Shown here: positions 44,801 to 57,194 of the stretch, piece after piece | Layout: each line of letters begins with the position of its first letter | How positions within the stretch are numbered: position 1 is the stretch's first letter | Source of the DNA: Sarcophilus harrisii | Lineage: Eukaryota > Chordata > Mammalia > Dasyuromorphia > Dasyuridae | DNA: 64,000 nt | Assembly: GCF_902635505.1 (NCBI RefSeq) | Contig: NC_045430.1 | Location: 129,719,425 to 129,783,424, forward strand | Reading direction: 5' to 3' | Translations under genes and position numbers: made by a program | The notes under the pieces: model-generated | What the model was told of the DNA's origin: nothing | The model's database searches: none | What the model saw: only the letters and a program-made list of their open reading frames with translations

Positions 44801-45484
44801 CTAAAAATGGCTGAAATCAAGTGACAGAAAATTTAAGCTTTTTTTAAATCTTGAAGTTATCTTGAAAATTGCAGCCTTCTCTTCTACCTTACTTTCTGAA
44901 ATTGAGCTGTGTCTTTCTTCACTTTAACACTCATTAGAACCATCCATCTCTTTTTTCTTGTAATTCATGGCTATAGAAATGTGCCAGCAGCACTCAAAGG
45001 TTAAGGAATATATAATCAGGATGTGACAGAGGTCAGATTTCAGCCCAGGTGTTTCTGGCTCCAAGGCCAGCTGGCTATCCACCATGCCTTAATATTATTT
45101 AATAGGTTAGAAGTTAGTAATGTTACATTCTTTATGTAAAATGATTATGTGATGAGTTACTTTATTAGGAATCATTTGGATACATGAGCTAACATCTATT
45201 CAAAGTATTCGATAGACAGTTTAATTCTTTATACTTAACACATATAAAGAATTGTGTGTGTGAATTATTGAATATCTCACAAGAGATTCTGACTATAATT
45301 TTCCTCTCATTAAGATTTCCCTTTTAGCAAAGATTTTAAAAACAAAAGCAAAAAATTAACAATAAGGTTTTAGCAAAACCAAACCAGTACATTAGCCATG
45401 TCTAACAGGATATATAGTATGTAATCATATCTGACATCCACCACTCCTATCTCTGTAACAATAATACCTAGCACTTACATCAGT

Positions 45485-46858
45485 CCCCTCCTGGATCACT
45501 GCCTTGTTGTGGAAGAGCTCGCACAACTCAATGAAACTATGAGCTATACACTGCAGCATTATCCAAGAGAATTCTGACAAAAGGTGATTCTTTAAAGAAG
45601 TTAATGGGAAATTACTCCAGTATCTTTGCCAAAAAAACCTAACAGTGTTAAAATGACAATGGAGAGGACCTCAGAAGATGAAGCCCCTCAAGTCACAATG
45701 TATCTAGCATCCTACTGGAGAAGAGAGAACTACAACTGTTAAAATACTGCACTCAATATTCCAGGAAATTTGGAAAATTCAACTATGACCACATCTGCCT
45801 CTGCTTCACTGATCACCTTAGAATGTGGCAAGTCCTCAAAGAGATGGGAGTGCCAAATCATCTTATCTCCTAAGGAACCTGTGTGTGGGTTAAGAAACAA
45901 CAGTTAGAACTGAACATGGAATTACTGATTGATTTACGATTGGAAAGGAAAACAAGACTGTACACTGTCATCTTCTTTAGCTTATATGTAAAATACATCA
46001 TGTGAAAATGCAAGGGTGAATGAATCAAAAGCTAGAATTAAGGCTACTAGGAGAAATATCAACAATCTCAGTTATAGAGTTAATAATACTCTGATGACAG
46101 AAAGTGAAGGAGAAGCTTCTTGAGGGTGAAAGAGAAAAGTATAGAAGCTGGCTTGAAGCTTAACATAAAAAAAAAAAAAACACTAACATTTTGACAACTG
46201 GTCCCATCACTTCTTGGAAAACAAAGAAAAATGGAAGCAATATCAGATTTCATATTCAAGGGCTCAAAGATCACTGCAGAGTGACTGAAGTCATGAAATT
46301 AAAAGATGCTTGCTCCTTCAAAGGGATGCTACAACAAATTTGGACAGCATATTAAAAAGCAGAAATATCACCTTGCTAACAAAGATCTTTATATACAAAG
46401 CTATGGTTTTTCCAGTAGCAATGTACTGTTACAAGAGAACTATGAGGAAAGCTGACAACTATAGAATTGATGTTTTCGAATTGTAGTGCTGGAAAAGACT
46501 CTTTCCCCTTTTTTGAGGTGGAGGAGAAGAAAGAAGATTTTCAAAAGTTCCTTGTACAACAAAGCAAAGCAAAATCCAGCTGTTACTTAAGAAATAAATT
46601 CAGGATATTAACTGAAAAGTCAAATACTGAAGCTAAAGCTTAAATACTTTGGCCACATAATAAGAAGATAGAACTCATCGGAAAAGACTGATTTAGGAAA
46701 AATTGAAGGCAAAAGATGGGAACAGCAGAGGATGAAATGGATAAATAGTATCATAGAAATACTGAATATGAACCTGGATAGACTTTGATAATGGAGAACA
46801 GAAAAGTCTGATGTGTTGTGGTCCATGAAGTCACAAAGAGCTGAACACAATTCAATGT
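45485..46858 (+). mobile_element. RTE/BovB-type LINE, degenerate
   Basis: Starts CTGGATCACTGCCTTGTTGTGG and includes AAGCCCCTCAAGTCACAATGTA, CACTCAATATTCCAGGAAATTTGG, the RT-like peptide stretch ARRNINNLS (motif before the YADD box, itself decayed), ASGPITS-like sequence, and the 3' end GAAGGCAAAAGATGGGAACAG...GTGGTCCATGAAGTCACAAAGAG. All match the order of BovB/RTE ORF2 and its 3' end. Many stops and frame breaks. The closest marsupial name would be RTE1_MD. Confidence 0.85.
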
Positions 46859-47045
46859 ATGAACATTTGTATAGCTCTTTAAAATTTGCAAAGTTTTAAA
46901 TGCAATCTATTTGATTTTCACAGCAACCCTGTGAGGCTAGTATTATCCCCATTCTACATATTAGGAAACTGAGGCTGAGAGAGGTTGCATTGCTAGTAAA
47001 TTTGAAGTTGCAATGAAAGGGGCAGTGTCAACTCTTCTCCAGAGT
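46859..47045 (-). mobile_element. CORE-SINE, MIR-type (minus)
   Basis: TATAGCTCTTTAAAATTTGCAAAGTTTT...CACAGCAACCCTGTGAGGCTAG...TATTAGGAAACTGAGGCTGAGAGAGGTTGC. Confidence 0.75.
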
Positions 47046-47134
47046 CAAATTTGAACAGTATAATTTCATAGCACTTATTTTAGAGAAAAAAATTTTCATT
47101 TCCATATTGGTATCAGTTGCATATACTATTTTCC

Positions 47135-47785
47135 TGGTTCAATCAATCATTTAATAAGCATTTATCGACTATGATATGTTAAGCACTGAGATGACAAAGA
47201 TGAAAATGAAATCTCAAAGAATTCAAATTCTCTTGGGGAGACAGTCTACTACATGCAAACACACAAAATAAAAAATAGGAATAAAAAAAGAGGAAAATAA
47301 TAATTAAAAAGGAGGAATAAAATAGAGGAAATAAAAAAAATAAAAAAGAGGAAATTTGAGGATGAGAAGAGTGGAAGGAGGAATCAAGAAAGCCTTGATG
47401 TAGAAGGTCAAATTTGATCCAAATTTTGAAGGGACTAAGAGATTCTAAGAAATAGAGAGGAGAAGAGAGTCCATTCCAGACTTGGGTAACCACTTAAGTA
47501 TAGAAATAGAAGGTGAAAATGTGAGGAATAGCAAAACAAAACAAACCAAAAAAGCCGATTAGAATATAGAATGTAAGAAGAAAAATAAACCTGAAGAGCA
47601 TGCCTAGAAAAGTATATTTGGGATCAAGCTGTGAAACTTTAGAGGTCAACCAGAAGTTTAAATAAAAAGAAACTATTAGAATCAGAGAAGTGAAGTAATA
47701 TAATCAGACTTATGCCTTAGGAATATCATTTTGGCTTTTTGTAGAGAATAGATTGAAGAGGGCAAAGATTTGAGCCCAAGATTCT
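47135..47785 (-). mobile_element. L2 LINE (minus), left part
   Basis: AATCATTTAATAAGCATTTATC... at the left is the antisense L2 3' end. GAATATCATTTTGGCTTTTTGTAGAGAATAGATTGAAGAG at the right is the antisense L2 body. It resumes at about 48886 beyond an inserted plus-strand L2. Confidence 0.65.
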
Positions 47786-48885
47786 GCTTTCTCCTGGTTA
47801 TCGTCCTACCTTATCTGACCATTCCTAAATCTCCTTTGTTCTTTTATTCCACATTATCCAAACTCTGGTATCTCCCAGAGATTCTGTTGTAAGCTGCCTT
47901 CTCTTCTCCTTCTATACTAATTCACTTGTTCTCAAGTGCTCCCATGGAAAATTATTTTCTATAAGCGGATAATTCTCAGATTTGTCCACTCCCTATATCT
48001 CTTCTAATCTCCAGTCTTATAGCACTACCACCTATTAGATAACTGAAATTCAACACATCCCAAACAGAATTCATTATCTTTTCTCCTAAACTCTACTCTC
48101 TTCAGAGTTTCCTTATTGAGGGAAATACCATTTTCCTAGTCATATTTGTCATTTTGGTTTCACCCTTGACTTTTCACTTCTCCCTCCTCCACAACCAATC
48201 TCTTGCCATGTCTCGTCATTTCTACTTTGACAATATCTCTCATATTAAATCTCTTTTCCACTCATACAGTCACAACCCTGATGCAAACCCTGATTTCTTC
48301 AAGCCTAGACTATTGCTGGTAGCCTCTAGTTGGTCTGCTCACTCTAGTCTAGACTCAAAGTGATTTTCCTAAAGCAGTCCTGACCATGCCATATAAATTC
48401 CCGAAGGCTGCCAGGATCAAATATAAAGAATCTGTCCTTTAAAATACTTTTATAACCTGACACTACTTTTCAGTCTGACACCCCTTCACTCAGTCTATAA
48501 TCCAGGGACAATGACTTTCGTGTTCTTCCTCACAGTAGACATTTTATCTCTCGACTTCATGCCTTTGCAATATCGGTTCCCCATTCCTGGAATGCTCCCC
48601 ATCCCTCTGCTTCTCTGCTTTACTGATTTCAAGAATCATCTCAAATTCTGCTATATAAGTAACCATTTTTGATACTCCCACCATTGCTAATGCCTTCTCT
48701 CAGATTACCTTCTAGTTACACTCTAAATCTTATGTACATAATTACATTTTATCTTCCCCATTAGAATGGAAGCTCCTTGACAACTATGACCATTATTTTT
48801 GTCCTTCTTTGTTTGTATCCTTAGCATTTAGCATAATGTCTGGTATGTAGTAAATGCTTAATATATGCTTTCGATTACTATAAAG
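47786..48885 (+). mobile_element. L2 LINE (plus) inserted in an older L2
   Basis: The sequence runs TTCTCCTGGTTATCGTCCTAC..., GTTGTAAGCTGCCTTCTC, CAACACATCCCAAACAGAATTC, CTAAAGCAGTCCTGACCATG, TTCCTGGAATGCTCCCCATC and AGCATAATGTCTGGTATGTAGTAAATGCTTAATA, that is L2 ORF2 end through 3' terminus. No open frame of size. Confidence 0.8.
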
Positions 48886-49185
48886 AGCAATTAATATTCT
48901 ACGCAATAGTTCAGTCAAGAAGTGATGAAAGTCTGCACTAGGGTGGCAGCTCTGTGAGGTTAGGGATTTGAGAAATGATGTGGAGATAGAAATAATGAAA
49001 CTTGGCAACTGGGACTGGGTGTGGAGCAGGGTAGAATGAGGAGTTAGGGACAGTGCCAAGATAAGGAATCTCTGTGACTGAAAACAGAACAATGCTCTTA
49101 AGAGAAATAGAAAATTTCAAAAGGAGGTTAGATTTGGAGAGAAAGTTAATGAGTCCATCTTCTTTACTATGTATACAAGTCTTCC
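48886..49185 (-). mobile_element. L2 LINE (minus), right part
   Basis: ACGCAATAGTTCAGTCAAGAAGTGATGAAAG and GATAAGGAATCTCTGTGACTG continue the minus-strand L2 that stopped at 47785. Confidence 0.6.
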
Positions 49186-49199
49186 AGAGGGTTTTATTT

Positions 49200-50940
49200 T
49201 TCACATTTAAAAAATAAATTTCTTATTTTGTTTTTCATACTACCTCACTATCCCCTTTTGCCCCCTAATAACAAGGAATAAAAAAAGGGGAAGGGAAAAT
49301 AACTCCACAAAACTAGCCAATATATTGAAAAATCTGACTTATGTGCTGTTCCATTTCTACCAAGAAGGAAAATCTCTTCTTTAAGACCAAATTTGGACAT
49401 TATAATCACCCAGAATTCAATTTCAATTGTTTTGTTATTGTCCTTTCCATTTACATTGTTATAGTCAAAAGCATATTGTTCTCCTGGTTCTCTTTATGCT
49501 ATGTATCTCTATATTCTTTACAAGTCACAAAAATAACCTATAACATGCATGGGCCGTACTTTTACCATTTCCCCCCACCTTCCCCAAGTGGATGGACTAC
49601 CTTATTTCCAATTCTTGGTTAAAAAGGATGCTACAATTACTATTTTTAGGTATATGGCATTTTTCCTTCTTAGTGCATAAAGTACTAGAACTGGTCAGAA
49701 AGACCAAGTTCATATGTGACTTCGGGCACTAGCAGTGTGGCCCTGAGCAAGTCACTTCATTCCCTTGGCTTCAGTTTCTTCATCTATAAAACGAGGTGGA
49801 GAAGGAAAAGACAAAACATTCTAGTATCTTTGCCAAGAAAACCCCAAACAGGATCATGAAGAATTGGACATGAATGAAAAATGACTGAACAAAGATTTCT
49901 AAATCAAAAGGTATGGACATTTTAATCTTCTTGCAAGTTTAATTCCTCATTATTTTCCTGAATGACTTGATAGTGGTTTATAGCTCAGCCTATAATGTCT
50001 CTCCAACACTATTTTTCTTCGTATTTATTAATTTGCCGGGAAGTGAAACATAAAAGTAGTTTTAATCTAATTTTTTTCATTAATAGTAACTTGGTATATA
50101 TATATATTTATGTTTGGTACTAATTTAAAATTCTTCTGTTGAGAATGGTTTATTCAGATTCTTTGACCATTTGTCCATTGGCTCTTGGTTTTATATATTT
50201 GTGCTGGTCACCTTAAATATTATGTCCTTTATCAGAAAAATATTTAATTTTTTTTCTTATCAAGTTTTCCTTTATAGCTTCACTGAACTGATTTTGTCCA
50301 TTTAAGACTTTTAAATTTCATGTACTATAATAAAAATGACCTATTATGATTTCTTTTATCCTTTGGTTATGAATTGTCTCTTCATTAAACTAAAAAAATG
50401 TATTCACCCATGTTATTAAGAAATGATGTAATCTGAACTTATTTTTTGTGTAATTACTTTTCAATTTCTCCAGAACAGCTAACACTAAGCAATTCTTGTC
50501 ATAAGGGCCTTCTCTAAATAGTTTATGTTCTTTGGTTTTGTTTTTTTTAAATAATTGGTGTTTTTTTTATTCTTGTTTATCTAAATCCAATCCACTGATC
50601 TATTTTTTAAAAATTTTTTAACCATTATCAGATAATTTTAGAGATTACTGTTTTGTAACTTGATCCTGGCATTATTATTTCTCCTTCACTCTTGCTTTTT
50701 CCCCATTATTCTCCTTGGGGTTCTAGACTTTAAGTAATTTTTAAAAATCTTATCTGAGTCTAGAAAGCAACTCTTTGGTTATTTAATTGGTATTAAATTA
50801 AATCTAAAAAAAATTTATGTGGTTTTATTGATATAGCCAAAAAATGAAAAATGGATAATCTTACAATTTTTAAATTCATTCTTTATTTTTTAAAAATTTC
50901 ACAATGGTATTTACACAGCTTCAAGTATACTGGAGGATTG
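49200..50940 (-). mobile_element. HAL1/L1-like 3' UTR region, decayed (minus)
   Basis: TTTGACCATTTGTCCATTGGC, TATTATGTCCTTTATCAGAAA, AAGACTTTTAAATTTCATGTA and TTATCCTTTGGTTATGAATTG run in the order of the antisense L1M/HAL1 3' UTR in mammals. It is interrupted by a Mar1-like SINE at 49685-49890. Subfamily uncertain. Confidence 0.5.
49685..49892 (+). mobile_element. Mar1-like SINE
   Basis: GTGTGGCCCTGAGCAAGTCACTTC...AGTTTCTTCATCTATAAAACGAGG...TTTGCCAAGAAAACCCCAAACAGGATCATG...ATGACTGAAC. It interrupts the HAL1-like region. Confidence 0.83.
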
Positions 50941-50952
50941 ATGCAGATATTT

Positions 50953-51004
50953 AATGCCATATATATATGCATATATATATATATATATATATTTTTTTTT
51001 TTTT
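50953..51004. repeat. (TA)n followed by T-run
   Basis: TA tract and 14 or so T residues directly before the Mar1-like SINE. Confidence 0.9.
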
Positions 51005-51235
51005 AGGGCAATCTAGGTGACACAGTGAATAGATTATCAGCAACTCTGAAGTCAGAAGAACTGAATTCAAATTTGACTTCAGATATTTATTCTGTGTCCC
51101 TGAGCAAGTTATATAATTTGTTCATCTGTAAAATGAGGTAAAAAAAATGACAAACCACTCTAATATCTTTGCCAAGAAAACTCCAAATTGGGGTCAGAAA
51201 GAGTCAGATGACAGAAATGACTGAATAACAGTGTT
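51005..51235 (+). mobile_element. Mar1-like SINE with internal deletion
   Basis: GGGCAATCTAGGTGACACAGTG...TTTGACTTCAGATATTTATTC...TTTGCCAAGAAAACTCCAAATTGGGGTC...ATGACTGAATAAC. The CAGTTTCC part before CATCTGTAAAATG is missing. A (TA)n tract precedes it. Confidence 0.8.
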
Positions 51236-51539
51236 TTTAATGGGATTTTTATTTCTATTACTTCATCCTGGATTTGCTATTATTGTAAAGAAAATGGATA
51301 TTCCCTGGGTTTTTTAAAGTAAATTAATGTATTTGGAAATTAAGGATAATCTTAAATCTCCCTTTTTGTCTGTATGAATATTTTTGTTTTTCATCTTATT
51401 GATATTACTAGCTTTCCTAGACCAACGACAAATAATATAGAGGAAAGGTGTTATCTTTGTTTTTATTTATTGTAAAAGCAAATAATGTAAGATTCTGATT
51501 AGACCAAAAGTGTTCTTTCATGGAAAATTAATTTCTGAT

Positions 51540-51765
51540 ATTTACAAAGCCTGTGTGCCATGCACTCTGCTGACAATTTTACAATTATTATTTTTACAAC
51601 AAACCTGAGAAGAAGGCACTATTATTATCCTCATTTTAGATAAGGAAACTGAGGCAAGCATAGGTTAAGTGATTTTCCTAGGTTCACAGACTAGTAAAGA
51701 GTCTGAGGCTAGATGTGAACTCAGATCTTCCTGATCCAGACCCAGTACTTTATCCACCTAAAAAG
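51540..51765 (-). mobile_element. CORE-SINE, MIR/Ther2-type (minus)
   Basis: GAGAAGAAGGCACTATTATTATCCTCATTTTAGATAAGGAAACTGAGGCAAG...TAAGTGATTTTCCTAGGTTCACAGAC...CTTCCTGATCCAGACCCAG. Confidence 0.78.
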
Positions 51766-51831
51766 TAATGATAATAGACATTAATAATTAGCATATAAAT
51801 TACTTTCATATAAAGGGTTTCTTCTGCAGTT

Positions 51832-51964
51832 TATTCCCCCTCTGAGGCAGGCAATCTGGAGTTAAATCTCTTGGCAAGGGTCTCACAGCTAGGACGTTTT
51901 AAGTGTCTGAGGTTCTCCTAAATTCAGGGCTGGTGTTCTATCCACTTCACCACCTAGCTACTCC
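51832..51964 (-). mobile_element. WSINE1-like SINE (minus)
   Basis: Antisense head TTCTATCCACTTCACCACCTAGCT and CAAGGGTCTCACAGCTAGGA. Exact 12-bp duplications TCTTCTGCAGTT at 51820-51831 and 51965-51976. Confidence 0.85.
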
Positions 51965-52559
51965 TCTTCTGCAGTTCTTAAGCATGCTTGAAAAGTTTAC
52001 TGCTGTTATGCATTCTTGGAGTAACTTCAGACTTTCTCCTCACCCCTTTTGGAATTCTGCAGAGAAAAACCTTGGATAATTTATATAACCTCCCTAGTTT
52101 CCTGGGGAGAACAGAAAATGAGGAGACACATTGGCCACATATAGGTGGTGGGAAGGGAGATGAATGGGATGCACTATTCATGGGCTGACCAAGACGGGAA
52201 AACGTAGACTCCTTAGTATGTTACAATCAAAAGGAAAGAAGTCTCTTTGTATGGAAGACAAGACTGTGGGACCCACAGTGTAAGATAATACAATATTTTT
52301 TTTAAAGCTCATAGGTTTGAAAGATCTGTGACAGATCCTTAATACTATCAATCAGGATTCTGGTATAATTTCCCTTTTAACATCCCTACCTTCCAACTCC
52401 TCAAAAGCTGGCACCATCTTCTAGAAGGAGAGCAGAGGAGTGTTGGAAAGCAGTGAGAAAACAGCAGACATTTTGGAGTTCTGTTGATAGCAGATTGGTA
52501 GTATGATAAGAAAGATGCGGGCAAAAGAACAAGCCAGGGAGCTGGAATGTTGAAGTTAT

Positions 52560-52745
52560 CTATAGGACTTAGAGGATCACAGAGGTCATCTGGTTCAACT
52601 TCTGCATTTTAAACAGAAGGAAATGAAGGTCCAGAAAGCTTAAATAATTTGCCCAATTTGTCACTACAAGTAGTAACAAATGATGTGAATCCCAGTCATC
52701 TGATGCTAAACCCTGTGGTCTTTCTGCTGTGCCATCTCACAATCA
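52560..52745 (-). mobile_element. MIR/L3-type SINE (minus)
   Basis: GAGGATCACAGAGGTCATCTGG...CAGAAGGAAATGAAGGTCC...CTTTCTGCTGTGCCATCTC. Confidence 0.65.
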
Positions 52746-53239
52746 CTCAGCAAAGGCTGATGAAAGAGAAAATATTAGAGCCCAGTGAAAGACCTGGCTA
52801 AGAGTTCCAAAGGTCATTCACTTTGCTGTGGGTATCCAACCAGGAGAGTATTTTAAGTCAAAATGACTGCCAACAAAGTCCAGGGAAGAAAGTGGCTTCC
52901 CCATTAGAAATGGTTTCTTGACTTTTTTTGGACTTAGATATCAACCCTTTTTCCTTGCAGTGGGTCCTACTCAGGGTAGTACTATAAGTCACTTGAACTG
53001 CAAAGATCCCTAGGGAGAAGTGTCAACTTAATGGAAATGAAAGAGATAATCTCAACTCTGGACTCAGGTGAGTCGTTTGTCTTTTACTATGAAAATAAAT
53101 CTATTCTACATCTGGTGTGTAATGCTTTCAAAGACACCTATTGGAATGTCAAAACTGCCATCCCTGGGCTCTACCTAGCGGAGAGTAAATGAGTCAGAGA
53201 AAGTAGCCCTCAAATTAAACCTGGGCTTTTTAGCTTTTT

Positions 53240-53440
53240 AGATCACAGGATCACAAAAATGGAAGAGACCTTAAAGGTCAAATAGTCAACCCACCCCAAG
53301 CCACCCTTTTACACCCTAAATTGAAGTACAGAGGATTAAGTGGTTTTCCCAAAGTTTTATAGGAATGAAGTACATGAGCTAGAAGTTGAGTTCAAGTCAT
53401 CAAGCTCCATGCTCAGCACTCTTTTTATTACACCATTATT
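53240..53440 (-). mobile_element. MIR/L3-type SINE (minus)
   Basis: ATCACAAAAATGGAAGAGACCTTAAAGGTC...GAGGATTAAGTGGTTTTCCCAAAG...CATGCTCAGCACTC. Confidence 0.6.
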
Positions 53441-53544
53441 CCCAGGACAGAATCTTTGACAGAAGAGTCACATAAACATTCTTCTTAGAATGTTGGTTAC
53501 ATTATTAGAAATCCAAAATTAAGCCCAAACTCTATCTGGAGAAA

Positions 53545-53745
53545 AATGGAAAGAGTATTGACTGGGAGTCAAGAGATGTGGGGTAGTTCTGTCCTTACTT
53601 TTAGAACTATGTGATTCTGAGTAGTCACAAGCTCTCTGGGGTCATCAAGATCAGTTTTGTTGTTTCAGTCGGTAAAGTTTGAGGGTTGGATTAGATAACA
53701 TCTAAGGCCCTTTCCAACTTGAACCTGTATTTTATTCTATAATCC
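53545..53745 (+). mobile_element. MIR SINE
   Basis: GAAAGAGTATTGACTGGGAGTCAAGAG...CTATGTGATTCTGAGTAGTCACAAGC...GATTAGATAACATCTAAGGCCC. Confidence 0.7.
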
Positions 53746-54564
53746 ATTCTTATTTCTAGAATAGTTTTCAAATTAATTGTTACATTTGAACCTACTTGTC
53801 TTTTAGCACAGAGAAACCATAGTTTAGAAGACCATCTTGGGTACTTTGGTTATTAGCCACAACTGTAAAAATTTTTATTTCTTCGAGTGGCTAATGGAAA
53901 AAGATGTAATGATAGAATGATACTTCAATATTGGCAACAAGAACATTGCTGATTCTAATAGGAAGGATATGGGCTAAGACAGAAGACTTGATTCAAACAC
54001 TAAGCTCAGCTACTCTATCACTTAATCCTCAGGTTTTATTACCTACTAACTCAAAGGCCTCAACTGGATGCTCTCTAGTTACTTGCATCTTCATCATTCT
54101 CTTACTCAACCATACCTGGCTGGGTCATGATGGAAAAACTAGGGTGTCTATGAACTTCTCCCCACAGCCAAACCTCTTCAAAAGGGCCAGATTCTCCATC
54201 TGCTGAAGGCATAAAATACTAATTAGTTTCATGACGAACAAAGAGGTTCTTTGTAGTTTTGTTGTCTACTGTTCTGTAAGGATTTTTTACCTGGATAACC
54301 TTGTGAGATAGTTACAAAGTCCACTTTTTCATGCTATAACTTATACCCAAACAAGATCACAAATTCTGAAGACTTTAAATCTGACTCATTTGTACAAGAG
54401 TTTGTCCAGAGAAATCATGACTAAACTCTTGGCTGATAACATACAAAAAAAATTAATTTGATTGTTGTCCACTTCTTTATCTTTCCTCTTAAAATATGGT
54501 AGTGGCAGAAGGTTCTTCTATATTACATACATTGAGAAAAATTCTAAGAAATTATCTACTGCTG

Positions 54565-54725
54565 CTATCTGAAAATGTTAGAATGCTGGACTAGAAATTA
54601 GGAGTTTTAGCTTGGCTCTGACTCTAAGTAACTATGTAACCTTGAGCAGTCACTATCTTCGTGACTTTTCTAAGTCTGTAAAACTGGAATGATCTAAAAA
54701 CTTCTGAGATTAATTTCAAAGAAAG
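54565..54725 (+). mobile_element. MIR SINE
   Basis: GAATGCTGGACTAGAAATTAGG...ACTATGTAACCTTGAGCAGTCAC...GTCTGTAAAACTGGAATGATC. Confidence 0.7.
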
Positions 54726-54729
54726 AATC

Positions 54730-56490
54730 AAAGAAATTTGATTCAAAGGAATCAAATGACATGAAGGTCTACTTATAATATAAAAATAAAAGGCAAACCT
54801 TCAGATTTGGTGGTTTTTATCATTCTTCATTGTTGTCTTCAGTGGGGATTTATTTTATTTTTAAGACTGAAATGTTCCAGGAGATATCTACAATTCTAAC
54901 TCAGGGGCTGGGAAAAATTATAGGAGGAAGCAAAGATAAGCAACATGTTCTGAACTTGCCTCTCGCATGTGGCAAGTAACACATCTCCTCCAAAGGCAAA
55001 CTTAATTTTGTTTCTTTTCTGTGTTCCATAAAGGGTAAACTATTCCAGTATAAATATTTCTGAATTATGAAGCTTTGATCCTTTAAGAGTTGCTGATGTC
55101 AACCATAGAGGGAATGGATTGAGTCGAATTCAGGGAAATTTTTTTAGGAACATTCTAATGATTGTAAGCATAAGTTGAACTAAAAAATTAATTCTAATTC
55201 TTTCATCAGCACAGAACTGTCATATAGTCTTAATTAGTTCCTTTGTTTCTCAGTTTTCTCATCTATAAAATGGAGACGGTTAGATATAGGGGATATTTAT
55301 AAAGATGAATGGATAGCTGAAAATCCTTTTGAAAGCATAATTCATTTTATAGAATGCTAAGTAGAATTCTTTCCCCCTACACTCAATGACCTTGTGTTAT
55401 CTTAGAAGCAGAGTTCAACTTGTTAAAATTATTGTGTCAAAAGTTATTCATTTCCATATTGGATACAGACATTTAAAAGCCATTAGACAGACAATTTCCT
55501 AGAAAATCCCCAGTCTAATTATGCCACAATCAAATGCATACTAACAGAGTTATGAATCTGAACTGTAGTTGAGATTAAAATATTTCTTAGATATTATGTT
55601 ATAGATTCTCTTTGCATGCAAATCCATATTTGTGTAGCGTGGCAAATATATATAACTTTCAGTTTATTTCCCACATGAGGAAAATGAGAAAAGAGATCCC
55701 TGAAAAGTTGATTTTGGATGATCATTGTAACCAGGATCCCTCTTCCGATGACTGCATAATAATGGGCCTCAAAAGAACAATCAGGGATTATTCAAGTCAA
55801 TTTCATTGTCATGCTTCGGCTAAAAACAAAAACAAAAATAAAAATCTACCACCTCCAGGAAAGGCTATGTGCCTCCCAAAATCATGAGATTTAATTTCAG
55901 TTCAAAAAACATGCCAGATTTTTTTGTATCAGTTTTCATTTATTTTTTATGAAATATTAAGAAAATGAAGTTTGCTGCTTAAAAATGTTTTCTATTGGTA
56001 ATACCGTATCGGCACCTGAAACAGAAGGATTTATCTAAACCCTTGAGTAGCAAATCGTATCTAGTTTGTTTAGCTTTTCAGATTGGTCCCAGAAAATCCT
56101 TTTTATGTGCCAAAATATTTATCTCTTGGGGTAGGAAACACCATTAGCATGAAAAGCTTTGATAATGCTAAATTTTACTTCAAGCAGGCAGTTACAACTA
56201 CCATCAGAGTGCCCTTTACTCTCTAAAACAGTTATAAGCTTTCTATTTAGCAAGAACAGCTCATCCCACTGTTAAAACTCATACTAAATGATATTTCCTG
56301 TTGATGGATTTTTTTTTTTTTGGATTTTTTTTTTTTTGGATTCATTTAACTTAAATGATTATATTCCTCAAATGAAAATAATTTGGAAGACTAATGCTAT
56401 ATTTTCCTACGGTTATGATGATAAGTTAAAAGTTTTATGTAAACAATAGCATATTTCAGGGTGTGGAGTGCAGAAATGGGAGTCAGACCT
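54730..56490. other. Mostly unassigned AT-rich sequence
   Basis: A weak MIR core (GTTTCTCAGTTTTCTCATCTATAAAATGG) lies at about 55245-55275. A 91-codon frame at 55612-55887 has no recognisable domain. Two tandem GGATT(T)n units lie at 56307-56345. Confidence 0.4.
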
Positions 56491-56494
56491 GTGA

Positions 56495-56670
56495 TTGCAT
56501 TAATGTTGGAAACTCCCAATGAGGTAATTCCCTCCACCAATGCAAATCAATAATTTCTCTATGACTTAAGAGTGTTAAAAGTTGTCTGGGACACTGAAAG
56601 ATTAAGTAATTTGTCCAGCGTCACAAAGTCATCATGTGACTAGGAGGCAAGTTGTCTATCTAGTAGTACA
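56495..56670 (-). mobile_element. CORE-SINE (minus)
   Basis: GGAAACTCCCAATGAGGTAATTCCCTCCACCAATGC...GACACTGAAAGATTAAGTAATTTGTCC; same type as the outer element at 4572. Confidence 0.65.
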
Positions 56671-56976
56671 ACACATATTGTTATTAATGAGGAAAAAAGT
56701 GAAATGGGTCAGAGTTCTAATTATGTGATTTTTTTTGATGAATTATAAATTAAAAACCATTATATATACAATGGAAAATAACAAACTAAAATTAATAAAT
56801 CACTATTCAATTAGAAGAGATCAACTCTTAAAAGAGACCAAAATATGACATTTGATCCTAGGAAGAAAAGCTCATAGACACAGAATAAGATATACTTATT
56901 ACTTTTAGCATGTTAAAAACAATGACACAAAAAAGTACGCAGTTAAAAACTGTTATAGGTGACATAAGAAAATAGT

Positions 56977-57146
56977 GTGTATATATTTCATACATATATA
57001 TATATAAAATCTACATTATTTACCATTGTTGATATGTGTGTATGTATGTATACACATATACACACATACATATATATGTATATGTATATTATTATAATAA
57101 ATATAATAATATACACATACACAAACACACACACACACATATATAT
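56977..57146. repeat. Compound TA/CA/GTAT microsatellite
   Basis: Mixed ATAT, GTAT, ACAC and ATAATA units; the (AC)n run is at about 57123-57138. It sits close to the proposed distal end of the USP6NL 3' UTR. Confidence 0.9.
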
Positions 57147-57194
57147 TTGGGGGAGGCAGCATAGGTGCTAACTAGAATAAATTTTACATTATAC

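Noticed and set aside
57140-57172. SINE head (GGGGGAGGCAGCATAGGTGC)
   Set aside because: Only about 20 bases resemble a WSINE head, and no body follows.
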